Shown here piece by piece: positions 12,809-22,624 of a stretch of DNA of 64,000 nucleotides. Both the position numbers and the translations under genes were made by a program. The notes under the pieces were generated by a model. That model saw nothing but the letters and a program-made list of their open reading frames with translations. It made no database searches and had not been told where the DNA came from. The DNA is from Oidiodendron maius Zn (taxonomy: Eukaryota > Ascomycota > Leotiomycetes > Myxotrichaceae): assembly GCA_000827325.1 (NCBI GenBank), contig KN832888.1, positions 658,069 to 722,068 on the forward strand, written 5' to 3'. How positions within the stretch are numbered: position 1 is the first letter of the stretch; each line of letters opens with the position of its first letter.

Positions 12809-14707
12809 TCACGTCCAGCCCAGATTTTCCAGCGTGCCTTTCGCATCACTAGCACTCATACCGCTCACACCCAGAGCGCGGACCTGCGAGCCCTTCCTCA
12901 GGCGTTGCAGGCCGACGGCGATCTTCCAGCTCTCCTCATCACCGATGATGAAGAGGTATTTCTTGCCATCCTGGTCGCGGATGCTGGCTCTCAGCACGTG
13001 CAGGCCAGCACTCTTCAACTCTCCGGTCTGGGAAAAGGAGGCGTTAGTTCTGTGATTTCTCGGCAAAGGCGAGCCAGCGGAAGAACCATAAGCGGAATCA
13101 GATGCAACAGAGGATCGATCATCAAAAGAACTCGCAGCAGAAGAAGTAGCAGAACGTGCAGACGAACGACAATTATCGCGACAAAGTTGCAGCATATCCG
13201 CCAGTAGCGCTTCCGTCTCCTCGGACGTTGCGACCTTCTCTTTGTCCACGGCCCAGAGCCGGCGGACGGGATTATGCTTGAGCGAATTAAAAGCAACGCG
13301 AGCAGACGCAGAATGGCCAGCGCAAAAGGACGGGCACCATACCTCTACGAGTTTCATTGTCCATGCCTTGACGTCCCACTCTCGCTGTGGGACGCCCCGG
13401 ACATCATCATCGATGAAGAGACCTTCGGTCGTGATTCTAAGGATTAGTCCATCCGTGACCGAACCCACGCCCGAGACGAGTTGGGATGAGGGAGTCTTGA
13501 TGAAGGCCTTGTTAAAGGAATAGACGGCTTTCAAAACGATCTTGTCAGGGTCTTTCGTGCTATAAGGGCCACGGTGCGATGGTGGGGGCGTTGTTCGAGC
13601 CGTTGATTGTGATGCGGCATATGAGGATTCAGAGTAGACAGAAGAGGGTGATTTCATATGTGCTGGTTTCTTTGGTGGTGTATCATAGGGTCGGTAGGAG
13701 TATGCCTCTTCGGTACCTTGGTAAGTCTTTGCGGTCGGAGCAGGTGGTTTCTTGGCGGGCGAAGTGGCTGGCGATCGTGTGGGCGTCGCAGGTTGGCCCT
13801 TTGGCCAGGGGTTTGTCCTTTCCCCCACTGCAGAATATGCGTATGTGCTTCCTCTTGTTTCTTGCTGCTTTGCCTTCTCACGGGCCTCCCGCTCACGAGC
13901 TTCTTTCTCTCTTTCTCGGGCAAGAGCCTCTCGCGCTTCTCTTTCACGGGCTTCCCTTTCGCGTGCCTCCTTTATTCTCTTCTCCATGTCCTCCTTCCGC
14001 TTCTTCTCTGCATCCTTGGCTTTCCGCTCCTCTTCTTTCTTTTTCGTCTCTTCTCGAGCCCTCTCCCAAGCGCCCTTGGCCCCACCACCAGCAGCGCCCG
14101 CAGACGCGCCAGTCGCTGTGCCAGTCGCCCTGCCAGTCGCCGTTCCGCTGGCTGTGTAGGTCCCGGTGCCACCGGGTGGTGGGTTGGGACGCTGCCAGCT
14201 TGATTTCGGTCGCTCACCAGCAGTAGGCCCAGCACCAGCGGGACCAGCGTTGGGAGTCGCTCCCTGCGCAGGAGCAGGGCCACCTGCGTACCCATTAGAT
14301 TGGGGTTGTGAGTGTGAATGGCCCTGAGGAGGCACACCGCTTTCTCCGCTTCCACCTCCACCTCCACCTCTGCCTGGTCCCGGAGCTCCATCGGTCTGTG
14401 TCCTTCCAAGTGCCCAGGCGCCAACGCCGATGGCTAGCATGAGCAGCATCATACCCATCCCACCAGACCCCTTCACGCTATACCACCATGCTTGGAAGGC
14501 TGGAGCTAGCATCGAACCTATTGCAACGAGGATGAGGGCGGAAGCAAAGCCAGCAGCAAAGCTGTTGATGTTGGGCTGTAGCGATGGGAGGTAGAGGAAG
14601 CCCGATCCAGAGGAGTGAGGAGGTATTATGAAGATATCGTATTTGCCCGGCGGTAAACCAGATGATTTGGGCACCTCCCCATGAGGAGGAGGTGGTGGAG
14701 GGTTCAT
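12809..14707 (-). CDS. Conserved-type membrane protein with coiled coil, function unknown
   Basis: A single-exon gene of 632 aa. Two hydrophobic segments lie near the N-terminus, about residues 46-75 (FAAGFASALILVAIGSMLAP) and 84-102 (MGMMLLMLAIGVGAWALG). A Gly/Pro/Ser-rich linker follows, then a highly charged KER-rich helix at about 215-285 that should form a coiled coil, then more low-complexity sequence. The C-terminal half from about residue 385 (KIVLKAVYSFNKAF, LRITTEGLFIDDDV, EWDVKAWTMKLVEVWCP) looks globular and could be a PH-like beta domain. A last block near residue 570 (LHVLRASIRDQDGKKYLFIIGDEESWKIAVGL) has the same character. I do not recognise a named family. Membrane anchorage through the N-terminus, with the rest cytosolic, is inference. 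Confidence 0.75.
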   Translation of the reverse strand: MNPPPPPPHGEVPKSSGLPPGKYDIFIIPPHSSGSGFLYLPSLQPNINSFAAGFASALILVAIGSMLAPAFQAWWYSVKGSGGMGMMLLMLAIGVGAWALGRTQTDGAPGPGRGGGGGGSGESGVPPQGHSHSQPQSNGYAGGPAPAQGATPNAGPAGAGPTAGERPKSSWQRPNPPPGGTGTYTASGTATGRATGTATGASAGAAGGGAKGAWERAREETKKKEEERKAKDAEKKRKEDMEKRIKEAREREAREREAREALAREREKEAREREAREKAKQQETRGSTYAYSAVGERTNPWPKGQPATPTRSPATSPAKKPPAPTAKTYQGTEEAYSYRPYDTPPKKPAHMKSPSSVYSESSYAASQSTARTTPPPSHRGPYSTKDPDKIVLKAVYSFNKAFIKTPSSQLVSGVGSVTDGLILRITTEGLFIDDDVRGVPQREWDVKAWTMKLVEVWCPSFCAGHSASARVAFNSLKHNPVRRLWAVDKEKVATSEETEALLADMLQLCRDNCRSSARSATSSAASSFDDRSSVASDSAYGSSAGSPLPRNHRTNASFSQTGELKSAGLHVLRASIRDQDGKKYLFIIGDEESWKIAVGLQRLRKGSQVRALGVSGMSASDAKGTLENLGWT

Positions 14708-16761
14708 CGTCGATGGACGTCGCTATCCCAGACCAAAATGACGGTGCTGTGTTCCGGATTCGAGAGTATATGTTTTCGACAAAGATAGGACTCTGCTGTC
14801 AGAGTCGTCTGCGTATCAGGGGTATCTATGAAGGTCGTAAACGTGGCATGCGGTCGTAAAAAAAACTGGCCGTCGTCAGTGTCGTCTCCTCTTTCAGTAT
14901 GGGATAGAAGGTGGTCAACAAACCTCATGAAGAAGCACGCAGAAATGGCGAGAGGAAAACAACTCCAGACTCCGTCTATGATACAAATGATCGAGTCCAG
15001 CTGAATCTCGCACGAAGGGGCTAATCGGAGGGGGATCGCTGAGGGTGGTCGAGTACAACTTGAGGGTCGACGGCGACGGGTTACTGTGTTTACTCTTGTG
15101 CTGCTGGGCGGGATTTCGCTGGAAATGTTTTAGGCGAGCGAATGTTTTCGGCGCCGTGAATCCTTGTCTCCCCCAATCCCGTCCGGCTACAATCTTCTCC
15201 CGCTGCACGGCGATAAAGACACGCTGGATTGCTCGAGTCTCATTGGGAGTGAATGACTTCTCTGACAAACCTCTCTGCGTGGGTGATCGGATCTCGCACA
15301 GACAAACAACAACAACAGCGACGACGGCAGCGAGCGGAGAAACGGCGGATTCGTCCCTCCTGATTGCTGATCTCCCCCCACGACCCTCCGTTTGGGCAAA
15401 AAGCAGCCATTCACCTGTTGATTCTGACCGTATTCCAGGCAGAGACTGCCCAGTGGCGGCCGAATCAGTGCAGGGGATTACGTTGAGAGGTCACGGCGTC
15501 GCCATTTTCTCTGCAGTGACAACGAATCGCCTGATATGCCCCTTCCTGGCTCTCATCCTCCACCGCTCGACCTACCCGTCTGCAACAGAACCAGGAGAGG
15601 TGTTCCCTAGACCCTGTCCCGCTATCCTTTGCAAGGGACGATCCGCCTTCTCGGCGCGAGGCACTGGACCCCCAAGTTCTTGCCAGATTGTGGTGGACCA
15701 GGCGTCCTCCAGATTGGGTGAAACCGGCGGGTAGCAGCGCGTCGGTGAAACCCAATTCGCGCTCCCGTCGCCGCAGCAACCGGGGAACTGTAAGATGACG
15801 TTGCGGCCGATAGGGGTTGACGGGATGAGCGTGATCATTTGGGATCTCATTCTTTCCTGGGGGCCATGATACTGAAGATGAGGTTAGCTCTTTTGATCCA
15901 GGCCTCAGGATATGCAATGGACTAGTCTCAAATCAGAACGGAGTTTGTTGGTTGTTTCGATAATAGCAGGAGTGGGTAACCAATATCCCATCTCGTTGCA
16001 TCGCGCCGAGAGAAGCGATTCAAAGGCCATAGACGTCAGTGCCGGTAAACGGCCTGAAGTCAGGAGGAATAACATGCAGAACTAAATTAGGGAACCAAAT
16101 ACCCTGATATGATGTGCTCTTCAATCCACAGGGGGTAGACGCTTATGAGGCATCTACAGTATGCTTCCAGATATGTTATTAAATGACGTAAAATTCTTCG
16201 TCGTTTGTCTACGAAGGTGGTTTTCGCTCCTGAAAATGTAACTCGATACAGAATAATAGGGGAGTTCAAAGCCAAGGACTGATTCGTGTCTCAAGTCCAG
16301 GCCCTTTGGACCGTTTCCGTGTTGCCCTTCAGCGTCATAAAGGTATCCGTGGTCGTTTAGGGCGTCCCATATAATTATAATTCTTGAAAACCTACACAGT
16401 TGATCTACCATTGTCATACTAGCACCTTAGATGAGTAGTGCAAAGATAAGGCTGAGAACATTGGGTGTAACTCATTATAGCCATGATGAAGGCTAACATC
16501 ATGGCCCATGTCTAATGATTTGCATCTTAGAAGAGAGTCAAGAATGAATCTAGAAACTGCTCTCTCACAAGTATGCCGATAGACACCAATACCTGTTTAA
16601 CGTCACACACTTCACCATCATTTGACCGTATATCTGCTGAGAGTAACAATTACAGAGCACTACGGCTCTCTCCTATTCGATACAACCACAGAAACCGATC
16701 TGCTGAGTCCAAACGCCTTGCTGATGCTGGTCGCCGAATGATATATTTACACTGGCCGGGT
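14708..16761. other. Gene-poor interval upstream of the membrane protein gene
   Basis: About 2 kb between two minus-strand genes. The stretch 14915-15917 has overlapping open frames on the minus strand, up to 150 aa (15465-15917), and on the plus strand, 229 aa (15045-15734). None shows a domain, a consistent splice pattern or a credible start context. Long overlapping frames on both strands are common in GC-rich leaders. No gene is claimed. Confidence 0.45.
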
Positions 16762-17898
16762 TCATGAGATATTCCCAGCTCTCTTCCGCGCAATATCGAC
16801 CTTCATATTCACCCTCATTACATCATCGTCCATCATCCGCAGCATCTCATTCTGCTCCTCGACCTCCGATTGAATCGCCACGCCGATCTCCCTCTGCCTC
16901 CGGACCATCTTCGCCAACTCCTCGACATTCAGGTCCTGATCCTCCATAATCTGCTTCTGCAACTGCAGAACACCTTCATTATCCAGCTCTCGCGTCCGCT
17001 CTGTCTCGGGAACTGAAGCCCCTAGCACTCTTCCACCAGGTCTCGAGATTTGCGGGCCTAACAACGCTTTCTTATCCTGCTGTTGCGTAGGACCGATGCT
17101 GCCATTCCCGGCCCCATTCCCGCCTGAACTCTGCGTCTTCACAGCCAAATTTACAGCCAACTTCTCCAACCCATCCCTCTCCACCTTCGCGCTGCCGAGT
17201 AAATCCCGCCTCCTCCTGACCTCCCCTGCCCCGAGCTTCTCCTCCCCCCTCCTGCTCCCTTCCGTAAGTATCTTCAACCCCTCCTCTAGATTCCCAATCA
17301 ACCCACTCGCCTTCATCAGACACTTCTTCGCGTTCGCCCCCGCCTCGTACTGTGCCTGCGTCGTCGTCGCCCCGTCCCTCCGGCCAAGGAACAATCTCGC
17401 GTCGTGCAGCTGGCCCTTCATCTCCCGATGCAAGTCTAGCCAGACCTGCGGGTCCGCCGCCATCTGGCCCGCATTGCCTCCCAGTCCCCTCTGGTGTGCC
17501 GCGATCAACTCCCCCCTTGCGCTGCTGCCGCTCGCAGCGCTGCTCGAGGAAGGCAGGTTCAGGAACGTGCGCCAGACAGACGTCTCACGCCATCGACGGT
17601 CGGGATTCTCTGCGATCGCGCGGAGATACCTTTCGAGCCCCACGCGACGGTTCTCGGTGAGCTCGGGCGAGGAGGCGGTGGATTTGAACCAGGATTTTGC
17701 GGGGAGGGGCGCGGGGGGCGGGTCGGAGACGAGGGATGTGAGGGAGGAATGGAGGGAGACGAAGTCGGAGTAGCGTTTCTGCACGACGAAGGTGCGGAGG
17801 GGCAGGCGGAGGGTGATGTTGTAGAGGGTGAAGGGCTTCTCGGTAGTGGTAGTGGAGAGGATGGTCGAGGGGATGGAGATCTCTAGTGGTGGAGCCAT
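16762..17898 (-). CDS. vam7: Vacuolar Qc-SNARE with PX domain (VAM7)
   Basis: A single-exon gene of 378 aa. The N-terminal ~120 residues form a PX domain, with the phosphoinositide-binding pattern around VVQKRYSDFVSLHSSL, the PP..LP loop (PPAPLPAKSW) and RRVGLERYLRAI. The C-terminal ~65 residues are a SNARE helix (LQLQKQIMEDQDLNVEELAKMVRRQREIG continuing to IARKRAGNIS) whose central layer residue appears to be Gln (IQSEVEEQNEML). There is no transmembrane segment, as expected for Vam7. The PX domain binds PI3P on the vacuole and the helix joins the Vam3-Vti1-Nyv1 fusion complex. The middle region is less conserved and Gly/Ser-rich. A 13-bp inverted repeat lies just upstream of the start. Confidence 0.9.
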   Translation of the reverse strand: MAPPLEISIPSTILSTTTTEKPFTLYNITLRLPLRTFVVQKRYSDFVSLHSSLTSLVSDPPPAPLPAKSWFKSTASSPELTENRRVGLERYLRAIAENPDRRWRETSVWRTFLNLPSSSSAASGSSARGELIAAHQRGLGGNAGQMAADPQVWLDLHREMKGQLHDARLFLGRRDGATTTQAQYEAGANAKKCLMKASGLIGNLEEGLKILTEGSRRGEEKLGAGEVRRRRDLLGSAKVERDGLEKLAVNLAVKTQSSGGNGAGNGSIGPTQQQDKKALLGPQISRPGGRVLGASVPETERTRELDNEGVLQLQKQIMEDQDLNVEELAKMVRRQREIGVAIQSEVEEQNEMLRMMDDDVMRVNMKVDIARKRAGNIS

Positions 17899-18404
17899 GA
17901 TGAGGCGGTAGGTGATTTTTCTCTATGAGGTGGTATTCTCTTCCTCTTCAACAGCTGTGTGTAGACAGACGTGACAGTACTGTGAGAGAGTGAAATCTTT
18001 CACTCTCTCATGCCGTGCCCCTGGTGGTGTTGTTCATCGTACGTTCTGTCCGCCCGGACTTTCAAGCTCCCGCTTTTCTGCCTAGTGGCTCGGATCCGGC
18101 AGTCGGGTCCTGGGTCCAGGCATGCACACGCCTCTTTGTGAGGGACGGAAGAGACTCAAACTGTTGAAAGCCACCTCGTTATACCGTTTTCGTTGATAAA
18201 GCAATTCATTCTTCGTTCCGCATATCTATAGATAGCGATCACAACTACCTATCTACGAAGCCCCAGCCGTAGGGCAGGGGTGATGTCATCCAGGCCATAA
18301 TTTCGTAGCGTCCGCATAATGCTATGCAACTCCCCGGCAGCCAAAAAAAGACCCAGCCGCAAGCCTCTCCATTGCCCCATCACCGCCGTCGACATTAAGG
18401 GAAT
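17899..18404. other. Promoter region of VAM7
   Basis: About 500 bp upstream of VAM7, which also holds the 3' end of the EB1 transcript. It contains a perfect 13-bp inverted repeat (17983-18010) and a 12-bp palindrome TATCTATAGATA (18223-18234) that includes GATA-type cores. No gene is seen. Confidence 0.5.
17983..18010. repeat. Perfect 13-bp inverted repeat with 2-nt spacer
   Basis: The left arm TGAGAGAGTGAAA (17983-17995) and right arm TTTCACTCTCTCA (17998-18010) are exact reverse complements separated by TC. It lies 85-112 bases upstream of the VAM7 start codon. It could be a dimeric binding site or, if transcribed, a stable hairpin in the 5' leader. Confidence 0.6.
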
Positions 18405-19319
18405 CTAGAACGTCTCCTGGTCATCGAGCCCCTCCGCCTCGGCCGGGATCTCGAAGCCATCTTCTGTTGAATAAAGGATCGTCTGGATGTGCTTGATCAG
18501 CCCGTCCTCCTGTTTCTCGATCTCCGGGTCTGCCTCACACGCCTCCTGGACTAGCAGCTCGATATCGCGGAGTTTGCTGAAGTAAAAATCTCGCTCGCGC
18601 TCTAGGCCCTGCACTGTCTCCTTCAAGGTGCTGTTCTCCTGTTGTAAGGCCGAGCTGCCGGCCCCCCCAATCTTGGCCACCCGAGGGCCTGTGGTCGGCG
18701 TGGTCCCTCTCCGAACAGCGCCTGCCGATGTCCGCGTGGCAGCCGGTGGCCCTCCTGCGGGAGGGGCGCCAGAAGCACGTCGTCGAGCAACCGCGTCGTA
18801 TTCACCTCCTGGGAAGTATTGGTCCCAATATCGCTTAGTCCATTGAAGGAACTCGAGGTTATCTTGCATTTTGCATTTGACCAATTGCTCGACATTAACG
18901 GGGCGATCGATGCCATGTTTTGTGAAGCAGTCTATTTCCAGAGGTATTAGCCCACACAGATAAACCTCACGCCGGGTATTCCTTACTCTGCAGGACCTTG
19001 AAGTTCTGAAGGTATGCGTACTCGGTATTAACGTTGAACTTCACTCTCGACATAGGGACATCAAGGTAAATGCTGTCAAAGATCTGGCAGAGCGCCGCAC
19101 TGCATTCCATGGATCAGCTTCAGGCCGAGGGGGTTCTGAGGGGCAGATGCGCCGGGAAGAGGATCGCCTACCCAGTACCGCATTGCTCGACTTTGGTGAG
19201 GTTCAACTGGAGCAGGTTGTTGACCCAAGCCACGAGCTCTTGTCTGCAAAGGCGCGTTAGCGCTCATGGGTCCGTTTGTTTTTAATCTTTAACGCCGCGA
19301 CTTGCCTTGACTCGCCCAT
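18405..19319 (-). CDS. bim1: Microtubule plus-end tracking protein EB1/Bim1/Mal3
   Basis: Four exons on the minus strand, 19306-19319, 19172-19243, 18987-19099 and 18405-18931, give 241 aa. The first exon is only 14 nt, and its intron (19244-19305) starts with GCAAGT, a GC-AG intron. The spliced N-terminus reads MGESRQELVAWVNNLLQLN, a calponin-homology domain that continues to LEFLQWTKRYWDQYFPGGEYDAVARR. A Pro/Ala/Thr-rich linker follows, then a coiled coil and the EB homology motif (RERDFYFSKLRDIELLVQ), ending in an acidic tail (DDQETF). The CH domain binds growing microtubule ends, and the EBH domain dimerises and recruits SxIP-motif partners. Length and order match the family. The short first exon is forced by the conserved sequence. 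Confidence 0.92.
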
Positions 19320-20049
19320 GGTGAAAAGCGCGAACAGAAACAGGAGTAGAAGCAATTAGACACAAATATATTCAAGAAACAGCCCGTCTGTAGGTGGACC
19401 AAGCCCTCTGTAATGATGCGGGGGTGTCTTGATGCCTTGGTGTGGCAAGTTTGTTCTGTTTGGATGGGGTGTACTCCTTAACATCGAAAAGCAAGACTTC
19501 TGGCGGGCAGGCGTGTCGCCTAATCAACGATCACGTGATTCAGGAGTGTCAATATCTGATGCAGACAGGGGGGATGGCTGGGATTGCAACACTACGGAGA
19601 ATTGATTCCCTCCGACACTACAGTAGGAAGTTAGAACTTTCGTCTGATAAACGCGGTTCTGCAGTCTTGCGATGCTATTTACCTAGCGGGCATGGAAATG
19701 GCTGAGATTGGCTATCTACTCCTTGGTATTATGATTGCTTCTAGACATGGGGTTGCATCTAGCGGTTATCTAGATTGAAGGGCCTTCCATTCCAGTACTC
19801 CAGTGAGAAATTCCGGATCACAGTAAGGCCAGTGAGCGAAGGCGAGCTGCTCGCCTTTATAGGGGATATCGGTATTCCATTTTTAGAGTACTAAAGTATC
19901 TGTACACTCGCTTATCCGATATGTCAGGATGCGCCACCGTTGTGATTTGTACCCGATATGCTCCTCCACTCAATGTAAAACTATGTACAATAAGGGGTAT
20001 CTTGGAAAGGATTATTCGTCAATAAATAATGACGTCTCCTAGAAACTTC
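19320..20049. other. Promoter region of EB1
   Basis: About 730 bp between EB1 and the GH55 gene, both on the minus strand. It holds the EB1 promoter and the glucanase 3' UTR. The 10-bp palindrome ATCACGTGAT lies at 19530-19539. No coding sequence is supported. Confidence 0.5.
19530..19539. promoter_or_regulatory. E-box palindrome ATCACGTGAT
   Basis: A perfect 10-bp palindrome with a CACGTG core, about 210 bp upstream of the EB1 start codon. TCACGTGA is the preferred site of fungal bHLH factors of the Cbf1 type. Function here is inference. Confidence 0.4.
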
Positions 20050-22624
20050 TTAGCACCTCTCGTCAAGAGAGGAGGCGGCTATCTCAAACTGAGCGATGGT
20101 GGCGCAGAAGTTGTTACGGTTATCACTATCGAGGGCAGCGCTGGAGCCGTCCACGCTGACCATGTTTGTCGAGGCTTTCGTGGACACACCATAGAGGTAG
20201 ATTCCGTCAGAGTTTTCCAGGGAAAGAATGTTTTCTTGGCAGCTCTCAGTGGCGAGACAAGTCTGGTCATAGTTGTCGAAGAAGCTGTACAGGCCGGCAC
20301 CGAAAACGAAGACATCTTCAGAGTCAACGATGCGGAGACCCCAAGCCTTATTGACGCTGGCACTTCCGGAGAAGACAGGGTCAGCGTAAGCGCTGTTAGC
20401 GGTGAACGGGGTCGAGGCGTCGGGGTTGCTCTGGAAGTAGGGCGTCTCAGTCTGGATGAGAGCCATGTACACGTTTGACGCATTTGCAATTTGATAGTTG
20501 TAGAGGATAGAGTGTTCGGAGCTCGTGCCGTACAGCCAAACAGGTCCCACCTCCGACTCGATCAGGACCCCACGACCATTGAAGATGTTGATCTGGTTGT
20601 GATCTGAGAGATCGAGCTCGTGGTCAGCAACCCAGAACCAGTTGTTCTCGAGGTATATGGTAGCCTGCTGTGTAACATGCAAGAGAAGGAAGGCGCCCTC
20701 GCACGCAGGATTGGCCGGAGCAATTGTAGTTGGGCTCTTCGAACATGTATCGGACTGCAACTTAGTTCCTGCGGTACCTCCGATACGCATATGGACATCC
20801 CACATGCCCGCAGAGCCTTGAGAAGTCTCAGCGACATTCCACTCGACCATGATGGCGCCTGGCTGCGGGCCAAGGGTCTCGAAAACCAAGTCGGAGATCT
20901 CAACAGATCCAACATCACCAGGTTGGCCAACCTGGAAAACAGGAGCAGGCTTAGTCTGGTCAGAGAATGCAGTTCCACCAGCCATTATCAAGGGCCAGAT
21001 CTCGCCAGTGATCCTGATATCCTTGGGCACCTTTACGGTGCTCGTGATAACGTAGGCACCGTGGTCGAAGTAGACGATGTCCGAAGCAGTTGCGGAATCG
21101 AACACGGCTTGTATGGCGGCAGTGTCATCGGTGGTTCCGTCACCCTTGGCACCGGCGGCCTTCACGCTCTTGAAAGACGAGACCGGTTCAGTCTCATACT
21201 GAGGTTTCGAGCGGGTGAAGACTTGGCCAGCAGAGGTCAGAAGGCTAGCAGGCTTAGTGGGAGCGGTTTGAACTTCTTGGACCGCTTTGCCAGCGCTTGC
21301 AGGGAGATACTGACGTCCCTGGGTCCATGAAGCAATCTTTGTATTTCCAGCGAGGAGGGTAGCTTTCGAACCTGCATCAGACACTGCGACAGGTACATTC
21401 GTCGACATGTCGACGTTGTCAATAATGAGTGTACCATTGGTAGCACCTTCGCTGGTAGAGTATGCAGTAGAAATACCAATAGGAGTGTTGGAGATCGTGC
21501 TATCGACAAGGAGAACGGAGCCGACGGTTTGGGCCGAAGTACCTCCTTGCGCCATATCAATACCAACGCCGCAGTTGTCAATCTTGAGTCCGGAGAGAGT
21601 CCAGGCCCAGTTCCAGTTCATGTACACGGCAGTCTGGCAACCATTGAAAACGAGATTGCGGGTTGTAAATTGCTGATTTCCGAAGAAGGCTCCGTACTTG
21701 CCGCCGTTGAATGTCAAATCAGTCATGAAACCACCAGAACCATTGTCCATGAAGATGCCCTGTAGCGAGATCAGTCATCACATCACCATATCCTTTATTT
21801 CTCTTACCTGTTGAGCATTGGACGTTCCTCCATCAGTCCTCATGTTAAAGGTGATGCTCTGGAGGGAAGTAGCTTGAGCAACCTGCCAATGAATACCAGC
21901 ACCAGCAGTCACAGGCATGGCAGTAAGGTCGAGGACGAAGTTCCTAATTTGACGATAGAAGTTGTTTTGATTGGTGTACCAGTTCCTGCGAGAATTGTCA
22001 GCGATCATATAAAACACGTTACCAGGTCAGTACATACACTCCACCCTCGCCATACGGGTCTGAGTCAATAAGAGCAATGCCCGAGAATCCGGCAGTAGCC
22101 TTGATGGTTGGAGGATTCACAGCATCACCGACGAGCTGGGTATAATAGAGCTGGACTATAGGAGACGAGATGGAGTATGTTCCGGGAGGGACTAAGTCGA
22201 TGTCAGAGGCTGGGTTCTATGTAAAAGAAATAGATACAATGGGCAATACTGACAATAGACGAGAGCTGGGGTCACGGTAGAAGAATCACAGCCTTGACCG
22301 CAGCGACTCCCAGCAGTAATGGCAGAGTTGATAGCAGCAGTGTCATCGGTAGATCCTGGAGCGTCTTGTTAGTACCCGAAGCGAATGAGAGAGTGGGGCA
22401 AGAATACCATCGCCTTTGGCACCGAAATCTTGAACATTACGAAAGATCTGATAGTCAGAGGAGCTTCCATAAGCAACGGTACCCTGACGAGTAATAGACG
22501 CCAGCCAGTACGTCGAGTCCGCAGCAGCTCTCGGCGCTGCAACGGTACCGGTGGTGGGAGCGCAAGAGACGAGGAGGAAGAAGCGGAGAGCCACGAAAAG
22601 GGTAAAGATCGAAAAAGTCGCCAT
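20050..22624 (-). CDS. Secreted GH55 beta-1,3-glucanase
   Basis: Five exons, 22408-22624, 22254-22355, 22038-22191, 21808-21985 and 20050-21759, give 786 aa. The four introns are 48-62 nt and all boundaries keep frame. The protein starts with a hydrophobic signal peptide (ATFSIFTLFVALRFFLLVSC). Two pectate-lyase-3-type beta-helix modules follow, each opened by the same motif: FGAKGDGSTDDTAAI near residue 65 and AGAKGDGTTDDTAAI near residue 410. This twin-helix layout and the length are typical of GH55 exo- or endo-beta-1,3-glucanases, which cleave laminarin and fungal wall glucan. Other family signatures include YWLASI, FPPGTYSISSPI, DIVYFDHGAYVITSTV and WDVHMRIGG. Carbon-source control is likely for this class, but only weak CreA-like sites are visible upstream. 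Confidence 0.93.

Noticed and set aside
15045-15734. 229-aa plus-strand open frame as a gene
   Set aside because: Cys/Trp/Arg-rich with no domain, overlapped by open frames on the opposite strand, and in the leader region of another gene; typical of chance frames in GC-rich DNA.
15465-15917. 150-aa minus-strand open frame as a gene
   Set aside because: No recognisable motif, no supporting neighbouring exons, and two other frames are open over the same bases.
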